From: Ligilactobacillus salivarius DSM 20555 = ATCC 11741
Lineage (GTDB): Bacteria > Bacillota > Bacilli > Lactobacillales > Lactobacillaceae
Assembly (NCBI RefSeq): GCF_001435955.1
Contig: NZ_AYYT01000016.1
Location: 1 to 45,580 of the forward strand
Reading direction: 5' to 3'
Length of the DNA stretch: 45,580 bases
The notes beneath the pieces were generated by a model that was not told the DNA's origin, did not search any database, and saw only the letters and a list, made by a program, of their open reading frames with translations. The stretch's first letter is position 1. Each line of letters begins with the position of its first letter. Both the position numbers and the translations under genes were made by a program. Positions 27,617 through 35,177 of the stretch are shown one piece after another.

Positions 27617-28006
27617 ATGAATATCAAAAAAGTTAGTGAACAGTTAGAGATCACCCCTGATACTATCCGCTATTACGAACGCATTGGACTTGTTCCACCT
27701 ATTAATCGCAACAAAAATGGTGTACGTGATTTTACCGACTTAGACATCCAAAGACTAGACTTCATCAAATGCATGCGTCATGCTGGTTTATCTATCGAAA
27801 GCCTCCACGAATACATGCATCTTTATTCGTTGAATGACGATCGTACCATTCCAGCACGTAAAAGAATCTTAGAAGAAGAAGCTGAAAAATTAGATGAAAG
27901 AATTGCTAGTCTTCAAGAAACTAGAGCCTATTTGCAACATAAGATTAATGTCTATGACTCACAACTTACCCAAGCAACAAATGATTTGAAACTATCGGAA
28001 GAGTAA
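27617..28006 (+). CDS. MerR family transcriptional regulator
   Basis: 129 residues. The N-terminal winged helix-turn-helix (residues 3-70) includes ISEQ-type recognition helix text VSEQLEITPDTIRYYERIGLV, then a wing and an RLDFIKCMRHAGLSIE segment. A long coiled coil (about residues 80-120) serves dimerisation. There is no C-terminal drug-binding domain and only one Cys (residue 55 or so), so it lacks the Cys set of metal sensors and fits the NmlR/HMrR-like stress regulators. GATGAGGT precedes the ATG. It is read from a 19-bp-spacer promoter carrying its own likely operator and is followed by a terminator, so it is a single-gene unit. Confidence 0.92.
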   Translation: MNIKKVSEQLEITPDTIRYYERIGLVPPINRNKNGVRDFTDLDIQRLDFIKCMRHAGLSIESLHEYMHLYSLNDDRTIPARKRILEEEAEKLDERIASLQETRAYLQHKINVYDSQLTQATNDLKLSEE

Positions 28007-28008
28007 CA

Positions 28009-28046
28009 AATACCCCATGAAATCCAGCCGATTCCATGGGGTATTT
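28009..28046. terminator. bidirectional terminator between merR and FMN reductase genes
   Basis: AATACCCCATG pairs perfectly with CATGGGGTATT across a 16-base loop, between two convergent genes. Confidence 0.85.
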
Positions 28047-28051
28047 CTCTA

Positions 28052-28822
28052 TCATTTACGTTTATGTTTTACTACTGTGAAGAAGTGGAGTGTGATTGCT
28101 AATAAAATAAAGAATATCAAGACAAAGGAAATATAATTTGTCCAAAAGCTAAGTGCTTGTCCTAATAATTTTAATATTCCTGCTTGAATTACCATTGTTA
28201 TTAATGCCATCGCTGCTACAATAAAGAACAATTCAATATAACGTTTCAAGGTTTGGTCATCCTTTCTCTGTGTTCGATTAATCTTGTTGCCTAATTTTTC
28301 TAGCTCTGTCTGCTTTTTATCAGTTAATTGTTTTAAACCATAAGTCGCAGTTTGAACCCCTTCACCTAATTTAATTAGGCCAGCTGTTGTCATCGCCTTA
28401 TCCATTGTTCTAAAAGCTGAGTCTGTCATTCCAGTTAGCATATTTTCTGCTTTACCTACGTAACAGTTCGTCAATGTAACATAATGCTTGTGTGCGAATT
28501 CTGGAATAGGATGTGGATCACCTTTTCGATCAAAACGTAAAACTTCTTGTCTAATACAGTCTAAAAAGTTCTTCATTACTCCAGATAGTCCACCCCAGTA
28601 AGTAGGAGCTGCTAGAACCCATACATCAGCTGCCTTGAGCTTTTCAATTATTAAGTCTAATGTTGGATTATCTTCACCTGGAACACGTGGCTTAATTTGA
28701 TAGTCATTCAAGTTAAGTAACTCTACTTCATTTGAAGCTTCAACTCCATTAAGAACTGCATCTAGCATCATTCTAGTAACTCCATTACTCTTGTGTGAGC
28801 CTAAAATACCTAGTACTTTCAA
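28052..28822 (-). CDS. NAD(P)H-dependent FMN reductase with C-terminal membrane anchor
   Basis: About 256 residues from a TTG at 28822, ten bases after AGGA. The GTG at 28831 is too close to that site. Residues 1-175 form a flavodoxin-like domain: GILGSHKSNGVTRMML binds the FMN phosphate, and APTYWGGLSGVMKNFLDC is the isoalloxazine loop of NAD(P)H:FMN/quinone reductases. A charged linker (about 178-195) is followed by two hydrophobic helices ending in KHKRK. Most family members are soluble and about 180-200 residues long, so the membrane hairpin is an addition that would hold flavin reduction at the membrane. Confidence 0.88.
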   Translation of the reverse strand: MKVLGILGSHKSNGVTRMMLDAVLNGVEASNEVELLNLNDYQIKPRVPGEDNPTLDLIIEKLKAADVWVLAAPTYWGGLSGVMKNFLDCIRQEVLRFDRKGDPHPIPEFAHKHYVTLTNCYVGKAENMLTGMTDSAFRTMDKAMTTAGLIKLGEGVQTATYGLKQLTDKKQTELEKLGNKINRTQRKDDQTLKRYIELFFIVAAMALITMVIQAGILKLLGQALSFWTNYISFVLIFFILLAITLHFFTVVKHKRK

Positions 28823-28826
28823 AAAA

Positions 28827-28878
28827 ATCACGTCCTATTAATGTTACTTTTTTCATTATAACACTAATTAGACGTGAT
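28827..28878 (-). terminator. 20-bp inverted repeat: terminator overlapping a promoter and start codon
   Basis: Arms 28827-28846 and 28859-28878 match at 17 of 20 positions around a 12-base loop. On the minus strand the right-hand end is GACGTGATTTTTTTG, so a transcript from pdxK would form a stem followed by a T tract. The T tract runs into the TTG start of the FMN reductase gene. The other arm and loop contain TGTTATAAT, a perfect extended -10 (28855-28863) for that same gene. The element can be a terminator for the upstream unit, an operator, or both. Confidence 0.7.
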
Positions 28879-28892
28879 CTTTTTAATTTATC

Positions 28893-29687
28893 CTATACCC
28901 AATGATTGATTGGTCCGAATTTATGACCTACTGCAATTTCATTTTTAATTGCATCATGAGTATATTTTTTAGCTATTTTAATTGCTTCTTCAATGCTTGC
29001 TCCTTTGGCAAGTTCTGCAGCTATACATGCTGAGTAAGTATCGCCAGTTCCATTGATATGTTCTGTATCGATATACTCATCTTCTAACCAGAAATTCTTA
29101 CCATCTTCGAGCAAAACATAATCTTTAACAATTTCAGAGTCACCATTATGTTCACCCTTAATAACTACATTTTTGGCACCCATAGCTTGTAACTTTTTAG
29201 CTGTTTCAATAATTTCATCTTCATTTTGGAGTTCAGACTCTACTAACTTTTGTGCTTCATAGAAGTTAGGTGTAATCACAGTTGCCAATGGAATCAATTC
29301 ATCGCGCACTGTCTCATATGCTTCTTGTTCCAGTAACATCGCTCCATGCTTGGTAATAATAACTGGATCAACAATTAGTGGTCCAAAATCGTATTTTTTA
29401 TAACTTTCAATTACAGAATGAATCGTCTTAGTATCTGTCAACATGCCGGTTTTAGTCGCCAAAATTTTAAAATCATCTGCAATTGCCTTAAACTCTGCTT
29501 TGATAAAATCAACTGGTAAAGCATGACTAGCATGGATTCCATAAGAATTCCCCGCAACTGCGGCTGTTAAAATTGAAGTACCATATACTTTACGAGCCAA
29601 AAAAGTATTCATGTCTGCTTGCATTCCTGCAGATCCATCTGAATCAGAACCAGCAATTGTCATTACTTGCGGATATTCATTTACCAT
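28893..29687 (-). CDS. pdxK: pyridoxine/pyridoxal/HMP kinase
   Basis: 264 residues of the ribokinase-like ThiD/PdxK family. It has [18 protein letters not shown] at the N-terminus, [19 protein letters not shown], and the [15 protein letters not shown] anion hole with the catalytic Asp. Firmicute enzymes of this type phosphorylate pyridoxal or hydroxymethylpyrimidine with ATP; the family alone does not separate the two. No thiamine genes are near, so vitamin B6 salvage is the more likely role. AAAGGGG precedes the ATG. It follows folT with a terminator between them. Confidence 0.85.
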   Translation of the reverse strand: MVNEYPQVMTIAGSDSDGSAGMQADMNTFLARKVYGTSILTAAVAGNSYGIHASHALPVDFIKAEFKAIADDFKILATKTGMLTDTKTIHSVIESYKKYDFGPLIVDPVIITKHGAMLLEQEAYETVRDELIPLATVITPNFYEAQKLVESELQNEDEIIETAKKLQAMGAKNVVIKGEHNGDSEIVKDYVLLEDGKNFWLEDEYIDTEHINGTGDTYSACIAAELAKGASIEEAIKIAKKYTHDAIKNEIAVGHKFGPINHWV

Positions 29688-29714
29688 TGGAAAATCCCCT
29701 TTCCTCTAAAAGAA

Positions 29715-29743
29715 AAGCCAACAAGAATTACTTCTCATTGGCA
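29715..29743 (-). terminator. terminator between folT and pdxK
   Basis: Minus strand GCCAA-TG-AGAA, GTAA loop, TTCT-TG-TTGGC, then TTTTCTTTT. It would end most folT transcripts before pdxK. Confidence 0.75.
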
Positions 29744-29756
29744 TCAACTTCACTTA

Positions 29757-30299
29757 TTAATACGTATTATCATTACTACGTAAGTTTAACCTTGAAACTG
29801 CACGTAAAACTAAGAATCCTACGATTGAATATACAATCCATGTAAGAATATTCTTAGGTACTCGAACAGTTAACAAAGCCATAATAGGTGCTTTGTACAT
29901 AATATGAATCCAAAGAGTTGTAAAGAAAATATTCGTAACTAGAGTTTGAACAAACTCATAAATGAACAATCTTCTCAATGTTATCTCTTGGTTATACAAA
30001 AATGCTCCGGCGATTATTCCAGAAATAATTGCACTAAAAGTAAATCCGATAAAGAAATTACCACCCGTTGAAAAAACACTGTTAGTAAGAATATCACTTA
30101 TTGCCATTGCTACACCTGTCAACCATGGGCCTAAATAGTAACCCATTAACATTGTAGCGATAAAGCCAAATGAAAACTTAACTAGATTGTCAGGTCCAAT
30201 TGAAAGCTTAGATAAGACAATCTGCATCGCAATTAAAATTGCCGCCATTGCTATCGTCCGGGCGGTTAATTTCGGACTTTTCCATGATAATAGTGTCAT
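29757..30299 (-). CDS. folT: folate ECF transporter S component
   Basis: About 180 residues from the ATG at 30299. An ATG at 30308 directly abuts the ribosome binding site AGGGAG, while the chosen one is 9 bases away. The protein has five to six hydrophobic helices with MQIVLSKLSIGP, VKFSFGFIATMLMGYYLGPW and the C-terminal VRVPKN, matching FolT-type substrate-binding subunits that work with a shared EcfAA'T module encoded elsewhere. It would import folates. The tetrahydrofolate-type riboswitch in its leader supports the substrate assignment. Confidence 0.88.
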   Translation of the reverse strand: MTLLSWKSPKLTARTIAMAAILIAMQIVLSKLSIGPDNLVKFSFGFIATMLMGYYLGPWLTGVAMAISDILTNSVFSTGGNFFIGFTFSAIISGIIAGAFLYNQEITLRRLFIYEFVQTLVTNIFFTTLWIHIMYKAPIMALLTVRVPKNILTWIVYSIVGFLVLRAVSRLNLRSNDNTY

Positions 30300-30305
30300 A
30301 ATAGA

Positions 30306-30330
30306 CATCTCCCTAATAATTTTTTAGGGT
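30306..30330 (-). promoter_or_regulatory. hairpin masking the folT ribosome binding site
   Basis: On the minus strand CCCTAA pairs with TTAGGG, which includes the AGGGAG ribosome binding site. The CTACCCT strand could instead pair with the AGGGGTAG at the 5' edge of the riboswitch. This gives a plausible translational switch, inferred from base pairing only. Confidence 0.5.
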
Positions 30331-30363
30331 AGAGACAAGCACCATTGATATTAAATTATTGAT

Positions 30364-30459
30364 GGTGAATGCGGAAACCAAACGCTAAGTCATATCAGAC
30401 TTAATCTACTAATGTTCACATTCCGTTCCATTAGTCCGTTACGCAAGGATTCCTACCCC
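30364..30459 (-). ncRNA. tetrahydrofolate (THF) riboswitch aptamer
   Basis: The minus strand shows the order of elements of the folT-associated THF riboswitch. GGGGTA then GGAATCC pair with GGTTTCC then GCATTCACC. Between them stand GCGTAACGG, a stem ACTAATG/CATTAGT with a CGGAATG-containing loop, and a stem TTAAGTC/GACTTAG. The CACC strand of the closing stem is shared with a competing hairpin (CACCAT/ATGGTG) downstream. It precedes folT. Confidence 0.75.
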
Positions 30460-30469
30460 TTAGGTCCTA

Positions 30470-30478
30470 ACTATACCA
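30470..30478 (-). promoter_or_regulatory. extended -10 promoter of the folT leader
   Basis: Minus strand TGGTATAGT lies about 11 bases before the riboswitch, so transcription would begin at its 5' edge. Confidence 0.6.
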
Positions 30479-30538
30479 CGAAATACATCTAATTCCTAGT
30501 ATCTATATCCGAACATTACTAAAAACATGAATTTATTT

Positions 30539-31339
30539 TTATAATCTAGAAGCGGACATTCTTTCCTTAACGATGGCAGCCCCATAAAATAGTGCTTCGA
30601 TAACTGTAATAAAGAAACTTACTGGCCAGTCTGTAACAAAACTTAGATATAAACCTAACCAGATTCCGACTAATACAAAAATAAAAGTTAGACCGATCAT
30701 TTTCCAAAGTGTATGTGCAAAGTACTTAGCGGCAGAAGCAGGAATTGTTAATAAAACAAAGATCAACAAAGCTCCTACGATTTGAGCTGTGATACTGATA
30801 GTTAGTGCTAATAACAACAAAAATACAATCGAAACAATCTGATTATATCTTTGATTATATTCAGCACCTTGGGAATCAAAAGAATTATATGCTAGTCTTC
30901 TGAAAAGTGCACTGACGACGACTAACAAAATGACACTTAGTCCAATTAAAGTGTACAAATTGTTAATATCAATTCCTACAATACTTCCAAATAAGATGCT
31001 AGTTGCATAACTTGCTTGCTTATCGGACAAAGATAAAAATAAGATACCTAACCCTAAGAATAGGCCGGAGAACACTGAAATAGATGCTTCTCGTCTACCT
31101 ACCTTTTCTCCAGATAATCCGACAAAAATAGCAGATGTCATCGTAAATATTAGCATCCCTGTCAATGGAGAAATACCTGCAAAAACTCCAAATGCTGCTC
31201 CTGAAAATCCGATTTCAGATAATGTATGCGTGAAAAAAGAAGTTTGACGTGCAACCACAAAGACTCCCATCACACAAGAAATTAAGGCAATAAAAATCCC
31301 TGCAATAAATGCATAACGCATAAAATCATAATCAAACAC
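30539..31339 (-). CDS. znuB: zinc-type ABC transporter permease
   Basis: 266 residues with 8-9 hydrophobic helices, of the ABC-3 family (ZnuB/AdcB/MntB). It begins with the FIAGIFIALISCVMGVFVV helix, then SEIGFSGAAFGVFAG in the position of the conserved coupling segment, and VGALLIFVLLTIPASAA near residue 200. It forms the membrane channel of a divalent-metal importer. Its start overlaps the ATPase gene by 8 bases. The Zur-like operator upstream of the operon favours zinc over manganese. Confidence 0.88.
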   Translation of the reverse strand: MFDYDFMRYAFIAGIFIALISCVMGVFVVARQTSFFTHTLSEIGFSGAAFGVFAGISPLTGMLIFTMTSAIFVGLSGEKVGRREASISVFSGLFLGLGILFLSLSDKQASYATSILFGSIVGIDINNLYTLIGLSVILLVVVSALFRRLAYNSFDSQGAEYNQRYNQIVSIVFLLLLALTISITAQIVGALLIFVLLTIPASAAKYFAHTLWKMIGLTFIFVLVGIWLGLYLSFVTDWPVSFFITVIEALFYGAAIVKERMSASRL

Positions 31340-32000
31340 GATATCTCGCCTCTCTCTTCATCAATTTACCTGATTTATTTTCTAAATGTAATTCATAATC
31401 TGCATAATCTTCTATTAACTCTGCGTCGTGTGTAATAAATAATACTGTAATTCCATGAATTGGCATCAATTTTTTTAAAAGTCGCATCAGTTCATGTTTA
31501 GATGATTGATCTAAATTAGCAGTCGCCTCATCTAAGATCAATAATTTGGGATCTGAACATAACGCTTGTGCTAAGTATGTTCTTTGTTTTTCACCACCAG
31601 AACATTTACCTAGTGGATTTTTAGCTAGATTTTCTAGTTTTGTTTCTTTTAAAATCTGTTTTAATTTATCATTCATTACTACTGTATTCCATGGTAATAA
31701 TCGATGCTTAAAACCCAGTGATACAAAATCCTTAATTGCTAAAGGATAATCTTCATCAATATTTCTGATTTGTGGCATATAGAAAGCTTCATCACGTTCA
31801 ATAGTAAATTTAACAAAATGGTTATGCGAATTAGTTTTTAAATCACGTAATAAGTGCTTAACTAATGTTGTTTTTCCAACACCATTTTCTCCAGTTATAC
31901 ATGTTAAAGCCCCTCTAGGAATATCAAAGGCTAAATTTTCAAATAAACGACGATCAGGCAAATCTATATTCAGACCATCAACTGAAACTATATTTTCCAT
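31332..32000 (-). CDS. znuC: zinc-type ABC transporter ATP-binding protein
   Basis: 222 residues. Walker A is GENGVGKTT (about residues 37-45), the ABC signature is CSGGEKQR, Walker B is LLILDEATANLD, and the switch His is in FITHD. It drives metal import through the permease it overlaps. It starts 3 bases after the end of the binding-protein gene, so the order is binding protein, ATPase, permease in one transcript. Confidence 0.92.
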   Translation of the reverse strand: MENIVSVDGLNIDLPDRRLFENLAFDIPRGALTCITGENGVGKTTLVKHLLRDLKTNSHNHFVKFTIERDEAFYMPQIRNIDEDYPLAIKDFVSLGFKHRLLPWNTVVMNDKLKQILKETKLENLAKNPLGKCSGGEKQRTYLAQALCSDPKLLILDEATANLDQSSKHELMRLLKKLMPIHGITVLFITHDAELIEDYADYELHLENKSGKLMKREARYRV

Positions 32001-32002
32001 AA

Positions 32003-32869
32003 TTACTTCCTGTCTTCTTGAATTTTTAGAACTTGTTCATATTCTGAACTCATCCACTGTAAGTAATCCTTTCCCTTAGGTGTTGTTTCAGTCACTTTTA
32101 TAACTGGAACATCATACTTTTGACATAGACTAACAATACTTGAAATTACTTTACTATCAGATTGAGTATTTTCTACAAAAAATGCTATCTTTTTATGTTT
32201 AATATCATTTTGTAATTTCTTAATATCACTATAGGAAGGATCGCTACCATCTTCTGTAGCTTTAGCAAAATGTCTATTAGCAATCTTATATCCCATATCT
32301 TTTAAAGCATAATCAAAAACAGGTTCACTTACTGCAACTTCCTTATTATCACTATTTTTCTTAATCTTTGCAATTAAAGTTTGTAATTTAGTTAATTTTT
32401 GTTTATATTTTTCTGCATTCTTTTTATAGTAAGTTTCATTTTTAGGATCTAGCTTCGCATATTCCTTAACTAAATAATCTGCAAGCTTACCCATTGTTTT
32501 TGAGTTATACCATAAATGTTCGTTATCCCCATCCTTAGCATGCATTACGTCTGTCGCAACATCTATCTTCTTTTTGCCATTACTAAGTTTTGTTATCCAT
32601 GAATCATATCCTAATCCATTATAAATAACAATATTTGCATTTGAAACTTGCTTAGCTGTTTGTGTAGTTGGCTCATAATCATGTGGATCTACACTAGGGT
32701 TATTAATAATTGAAGTTACTTTCCCTTTATTGCCCAAAACTTCTTCTGCAACTTGTCCATAAAAATCTGTCGTTGTTACAACTTTTATTTTATCTGCTCT
32801 AACATTACTAGGTAGGAAGAATAAGCATAATGCAATTATTCCTAAACTTAAACTTAGTATTTTTTTCAA
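32003..32869 (-). CDS. znuA: zinc-type ABC transporter substrate-binding protein
   Basis: About 288 residues from a TTG at 32869 following GAGTG; a GTG at 32878 is also in frame. It has an N-terminal signal peptide with likely cleavage after NVRA. It is a cluster A-I metal-binding protein: VTTTDFYGQVAEEV, DPHDYEPT (first His), NEHLWYN (second His), NRHFAKATEDGSDPS (third His and acidic ligand region), and VFFVEN-like FFVENTQSDSK. No long His-rich loop is present. Unlike most Gram-positive relatives it has no clear lipobox: the Cys in LGIIALC is not in the right context. It may be held by its uncleaved N-terminus or released. Confidence 0.88.
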   Translation of the reverse strand: MKKILSLSLGIIALCLFFLPSNVRADKIKVVTTTDFYGQVAEEVLGNKGKVTSIINNPSVDPHDYEPTTQTAKQVSNANIVIYNGLGYDSWITKLSNGKKKIDVATDVMHAKDGDNEHLWYNSKTMGKLADYLVKEYAKLDPKNETYYKKNAEKYKQKLTKLQTLIAKIKKNSDNKEVAVSEPVFDYALKDMGYKIANRHFAKATEDGSDPSYSDIKKLQNDIKHKKIAFFVENTQSDSKVISSIVSLCQKYDVPVIKVTETTPKGKDYLQWMSSEYEQVLKIQEDRK

Positions 32870-32890
32870 AAAAATCACTCTTTCTTATAT

Positions 32891-32903
32891 AGTAATCATT
32901 ACT
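32891..32903 (-). promoter_or_regulatory. Zur-like operator
   Basis: AGTAATCATTACT is a perfect 6-1-6 palindrome matching the core GTAATnATTAC of the Firmicute Zur box rather than the Fur or PerR cores. It lies about 20 bases before the start of the metal-binding protein gene, just downstream of TTGACA (32934-32939, minus strand) with TAGGAT 17 bases further. Binding there would block transcription. Two extra ATTACGATTT half-sites occur at 32967-32976 and 33023-33032. Confidence 0.7.
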
Positions 32904-33052
32904 TTTTATATCCTAATAAAATAAAATTAACTTGTCAACTGCTTGAAATAGCAGCATTTCGGCTTATTACGATTTAGAAATTCTAATTTACTATTATTTG
33001 GGGATTTTTTATTTCTACATTACGATTTAAAAATTTTGAAAAATATATAAAA

Positions 33053-33092
33053 AACAGCATTTATAGCTATTTACTAACTACAAATGCTGTTA
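33053..33092 (-). terminator. terminator after the lipoprotein gene
   Basis: Minus strand AACAGCATTT pairs with AAATGCTGTT across a short loop, followed by TTTTTTATA. Confidence 0.75.
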
Positions 33093-33101
33093 AATTAATC
33101 A

Positions 33102-33977
33102 TTATTTTTGAATTGATCCTGCTAATTCAATTAGAGAATTAATGTTAGAACCCTTTATAGTATATACTGCCTTACCACTGTTCCATTCAATCTTTTGATT
33201 GCCAGAACCAGAACCTGCTGTAAAGCTCGCTGCACCTCTAGACTCAGGAGCTGGTAAGTAAGCATTATTTAATAAAGCGACTACCTTTCGACCTGTAGGA
33301 ACAGGATCTTTACCGGCTGTACCATGAATTGTTACTGACCATTTACCAGAATTCCAATGCAGATATCTTTGTCCAGCACCAGAATTCAATGTAGCATTTA
33401 CATTTCCACTTAATGGAACCTTAGGTAGACCCATTTCTGACTCGCCTGAAATGTAATTTACAGCTTGTTCAGCTTCTTCTTCAGAACCATAAGTTTTCTT
33501 GGAAAATGTTATATATGATACTTTATCTTTTAAACTAGGATCATTGAAATTCTTTCCTTCTGTATCTTTGATATAGTAAACCGTAAAATTATTACCATCG
33601 CCAGTATAGTAGGCATTTACCACACCACTACTAATCCCTGCTTTAGTTGGCACTAAGGCATCTTTTCCTAAAAAGTACTTCAATGCTCCAGCAATTTGAG
33701 CCATTCTTTGGGTATTATTATCCCCTGTAACTTTGGCTTGTTGTGGACCAGATTGACTTGAAGAACTAACTTCACTACTAGAACTTTCAGAGCTTGATGA
33801 GCTTGAAGATGAAGAACTTTCACTACTTTGTTCTGTCTTTTTGGATTCTTTAGACACATTTGACTTTTGTGTCGTTTTCGTCTCAGATGAACTTGATTTT
33901 TTATTATTTTCATTGCCACAAGCAGCTAAAGTTAATGCCACCAATATAGCCATGAATATTTTGATACTTTTCTTCAT
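33102..33977 (-). CDS. Ser-rich surface lipoprotein of unknown function
   Basis: About 291 residues from the ATG at 33977, with GGGAGTG upstream; a GTG at 33986 is less likely. The lipoprotein signal peptide has the lipobox LTLAAC, with the Cys near residue 19. A long Ser/Lys/Glu-rich linker with an uninterrupted Ser run (about residues 27-80) follows, the kind that spans the cell wall. The folded part contains two related blocks near its end (RYLHWNSGKWSVTIHG and QKIEWNSGKAVYTIKG), an internal duplication. The family is not recognised beyond 'hypothetical lipoprotein'. It is a single-gene unit with its own terminator. Confidence 0.8.
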   Translation of the reverse strand: MKKSIKIFMAILVALTLAACGNENNKKSSSSETKTTQKSNVSKESKKTEQSSESSSSSSSSSSESSSSEVSSSSQSGPQQAKVTGDNNTQRMAQIAGALKYFLGKDALVPTKAGISSGVVNAYYTGDGNNFTVYYIKDTEGKNFNDPSLKDKVSYITFSKKTYGSEEEAEQAVNYISGESEMGLPKVPLSGNVNATLNSGAGQRYLHWNSGKWSVTIHGTAGKDPVPTGRKVVALLNNAYLPAPESRGAASFTAGSGSGNQKIEWNSGKAVYTIKGSNINSLIELAGSIQK

Positions 33978-34100
33978 AAAAAACACTCCCGTTTTTCCTT
34001 AAAGGACTTCTCAATATCTATGATACCTTGTCAGAAACTATTTTTAAAGCAAACTATTAACAGAGTTTTTATAATTCTTAATGTTTAAACCAAAAATTAG

Positions 34101-34109
34101 TGTTACACT
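34101..34109 (+). promoter_or_regulatory. extended -10 promoter abutting the start codon
   Basis: TGTTACACT ends six bases before the ATG at 34116, so transcription would start at or next to the A of the start codon. No ribosome binding site is present in the gap. Confidence 0.55.
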
Positions 34110-34115
34110 GTACAT

Positions 34116-34316
34116 ATGAAAAAATATAAAATACCTTTGCTTTTCTTGGGAGCGAGTATTTTTATTTCATGGACATGTGCCCAGTTTACGACAATTACCT
34201 ATACTGGAGTACTCATCAGACCAAGATTTCCAACTACTTTAAGCCATTTTTCGCTTCTACTAGCAGCAATTTCTTGGCTTTACATATTTATTCGTTCGCA
34301 TAGTAAAAGTAAATAA
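34116..34316 (+). CDS. small membrane protein, 66 residues, probably leaderless
   Basis: A short protein with two hydrophobic helices (about residues 5-22 and 44-61) and basic ends (MKKYK and RSHSKSK). No Shine-Dalgarno sequence precedes the ATG. An extended -10 element is placed so that the mRNA would begin at the start codon, and a terminator follows the stop directly. The family is not recognised. Having both a promoter and a terminator supports a real gene. Confidence 0.6.
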   Translation: MKKYKIPLLFLGASIFISWTCAQFTTITYTGVLIRPRFPTTLSHFSLLLAAISWLYIFIRSHSKSK

Positions 34317-34318
34317 TG

Positions 34319-34356
34319 AAAAAAGAGGCATACTACATCTAGTATGTCTCTTTTTT
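34319..34356. terminator. bidirectional terminator
   Basis: AAAAAAGAG, one base, CATACT, ACATCT loop, AGTATG, one base, CTCTTTTTT. It serves the small membrane gene and the convergent DUF1129 gene. Confidence 0.88.
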
Positions 34357-34401
34357 GCTTGAAATAATCTTACAATATCTTATTATTTTTTAGTTTTAAT
34401 A

Positions 34402-35148
34402 TTAATTTTGACTATTTCTTCTAAAATCTGCTGGACTAATAAAGTTCAACTTCTTCTTTAGGTACCAACGAATACCATAGGCAACAACTGCAAGTACTGC
34501 ATAAGCTAGTGGTGGAAGAACAACGTTAATTGTTGGTGGGATAATTGCAACAATACCGAATGCAGCTACCCATACTACCATTAAGATTGCGATCATAAAG
34601 ATAATGTTTAACCAACCACGACGTTTACTTTGGCCTGGCATCATCGCACGGTAGAAATAACCTAAACCAACACCAGCAACAATAGATGTAACAATCAATG
34701 TGATTATTCCACCATTTGCTGCATTTTGATTGCTCTTAGAGAACATACCTAAGAAAGCGTACATGATGCAGAATAAAGCTAACATCATCAATCCATTATC
34801 AAGTGATAATTCCCATAAAGTAGGCATCTTAGGTTCTTTCTTAGGACCAGCAAGAATTGCTTCAACCTTTTCATTAACTGTTCCATATAACTTGTTAGCT
34901 ACAACGCCTTGCTTTTGTTTTTCCATCAATTCATTGTACATTTCACTAACAACTTTTTCACGTTCTGCATAATTCTTTTCAGCTAACGCCTTATTTAAAT
35001 GGAACATGTAGTCTTGATTACGCTTTGTTAAACCTTCAAATTTTTCATTGAATTCCATGATTTGTTTATTCTTTTGTTGAGAAACTGCTTCAGCTTGTTT
35101 CTTGGCAGCTTCTTGATTCTTTTCACGAACTGTTTTTTCTTCAGCCAT
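34402..35148 (-). CDS. DUF1129 membrane protein
   Basis: 248 residues. The first 100 are charged, Lys/Glu/Gln-rich and predicted helical or coiled coil (AAKKQAEAVSQQKNKQ). Four to five hydrophobic helices (about 112-225) and a basic tail follow. The arrangement and the FEGLTKRNQDYMFHLNKAL segment match DUF1129 proteins that commonly follow ychF in lactobacilli. The function is unknown. It is co-directional with ychF, 29 bases downstream, and ends the origin-proximal block. Confidence 0.8.
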   Translation of the reverse strand: MAEEKTVREKNQEAAKKQAEAVSQQKNKQIMEFNEKFEGLTKRNQDYMFHLNKALAEKNYAEREKVVSEMYNELMEKQKQGVVANKLYGTVNEKVEAILAGPKKEPKMPTLWELSLDNGLMMLALFCIMYAFLGMFSKSNQNAANGGIITLIVTSIVAGVGLGYFYRAMMPGQSKRRGWLNIIFMIAILMVVWVAAFGIVAIIPPTINVVLPPLAYAVLAVVAYGIRWYLKKKLNFISPADFRRNSQN

Positions 35149-35177
35149 CTATTTAAAAATCTTCCCTTCTTACGCTA

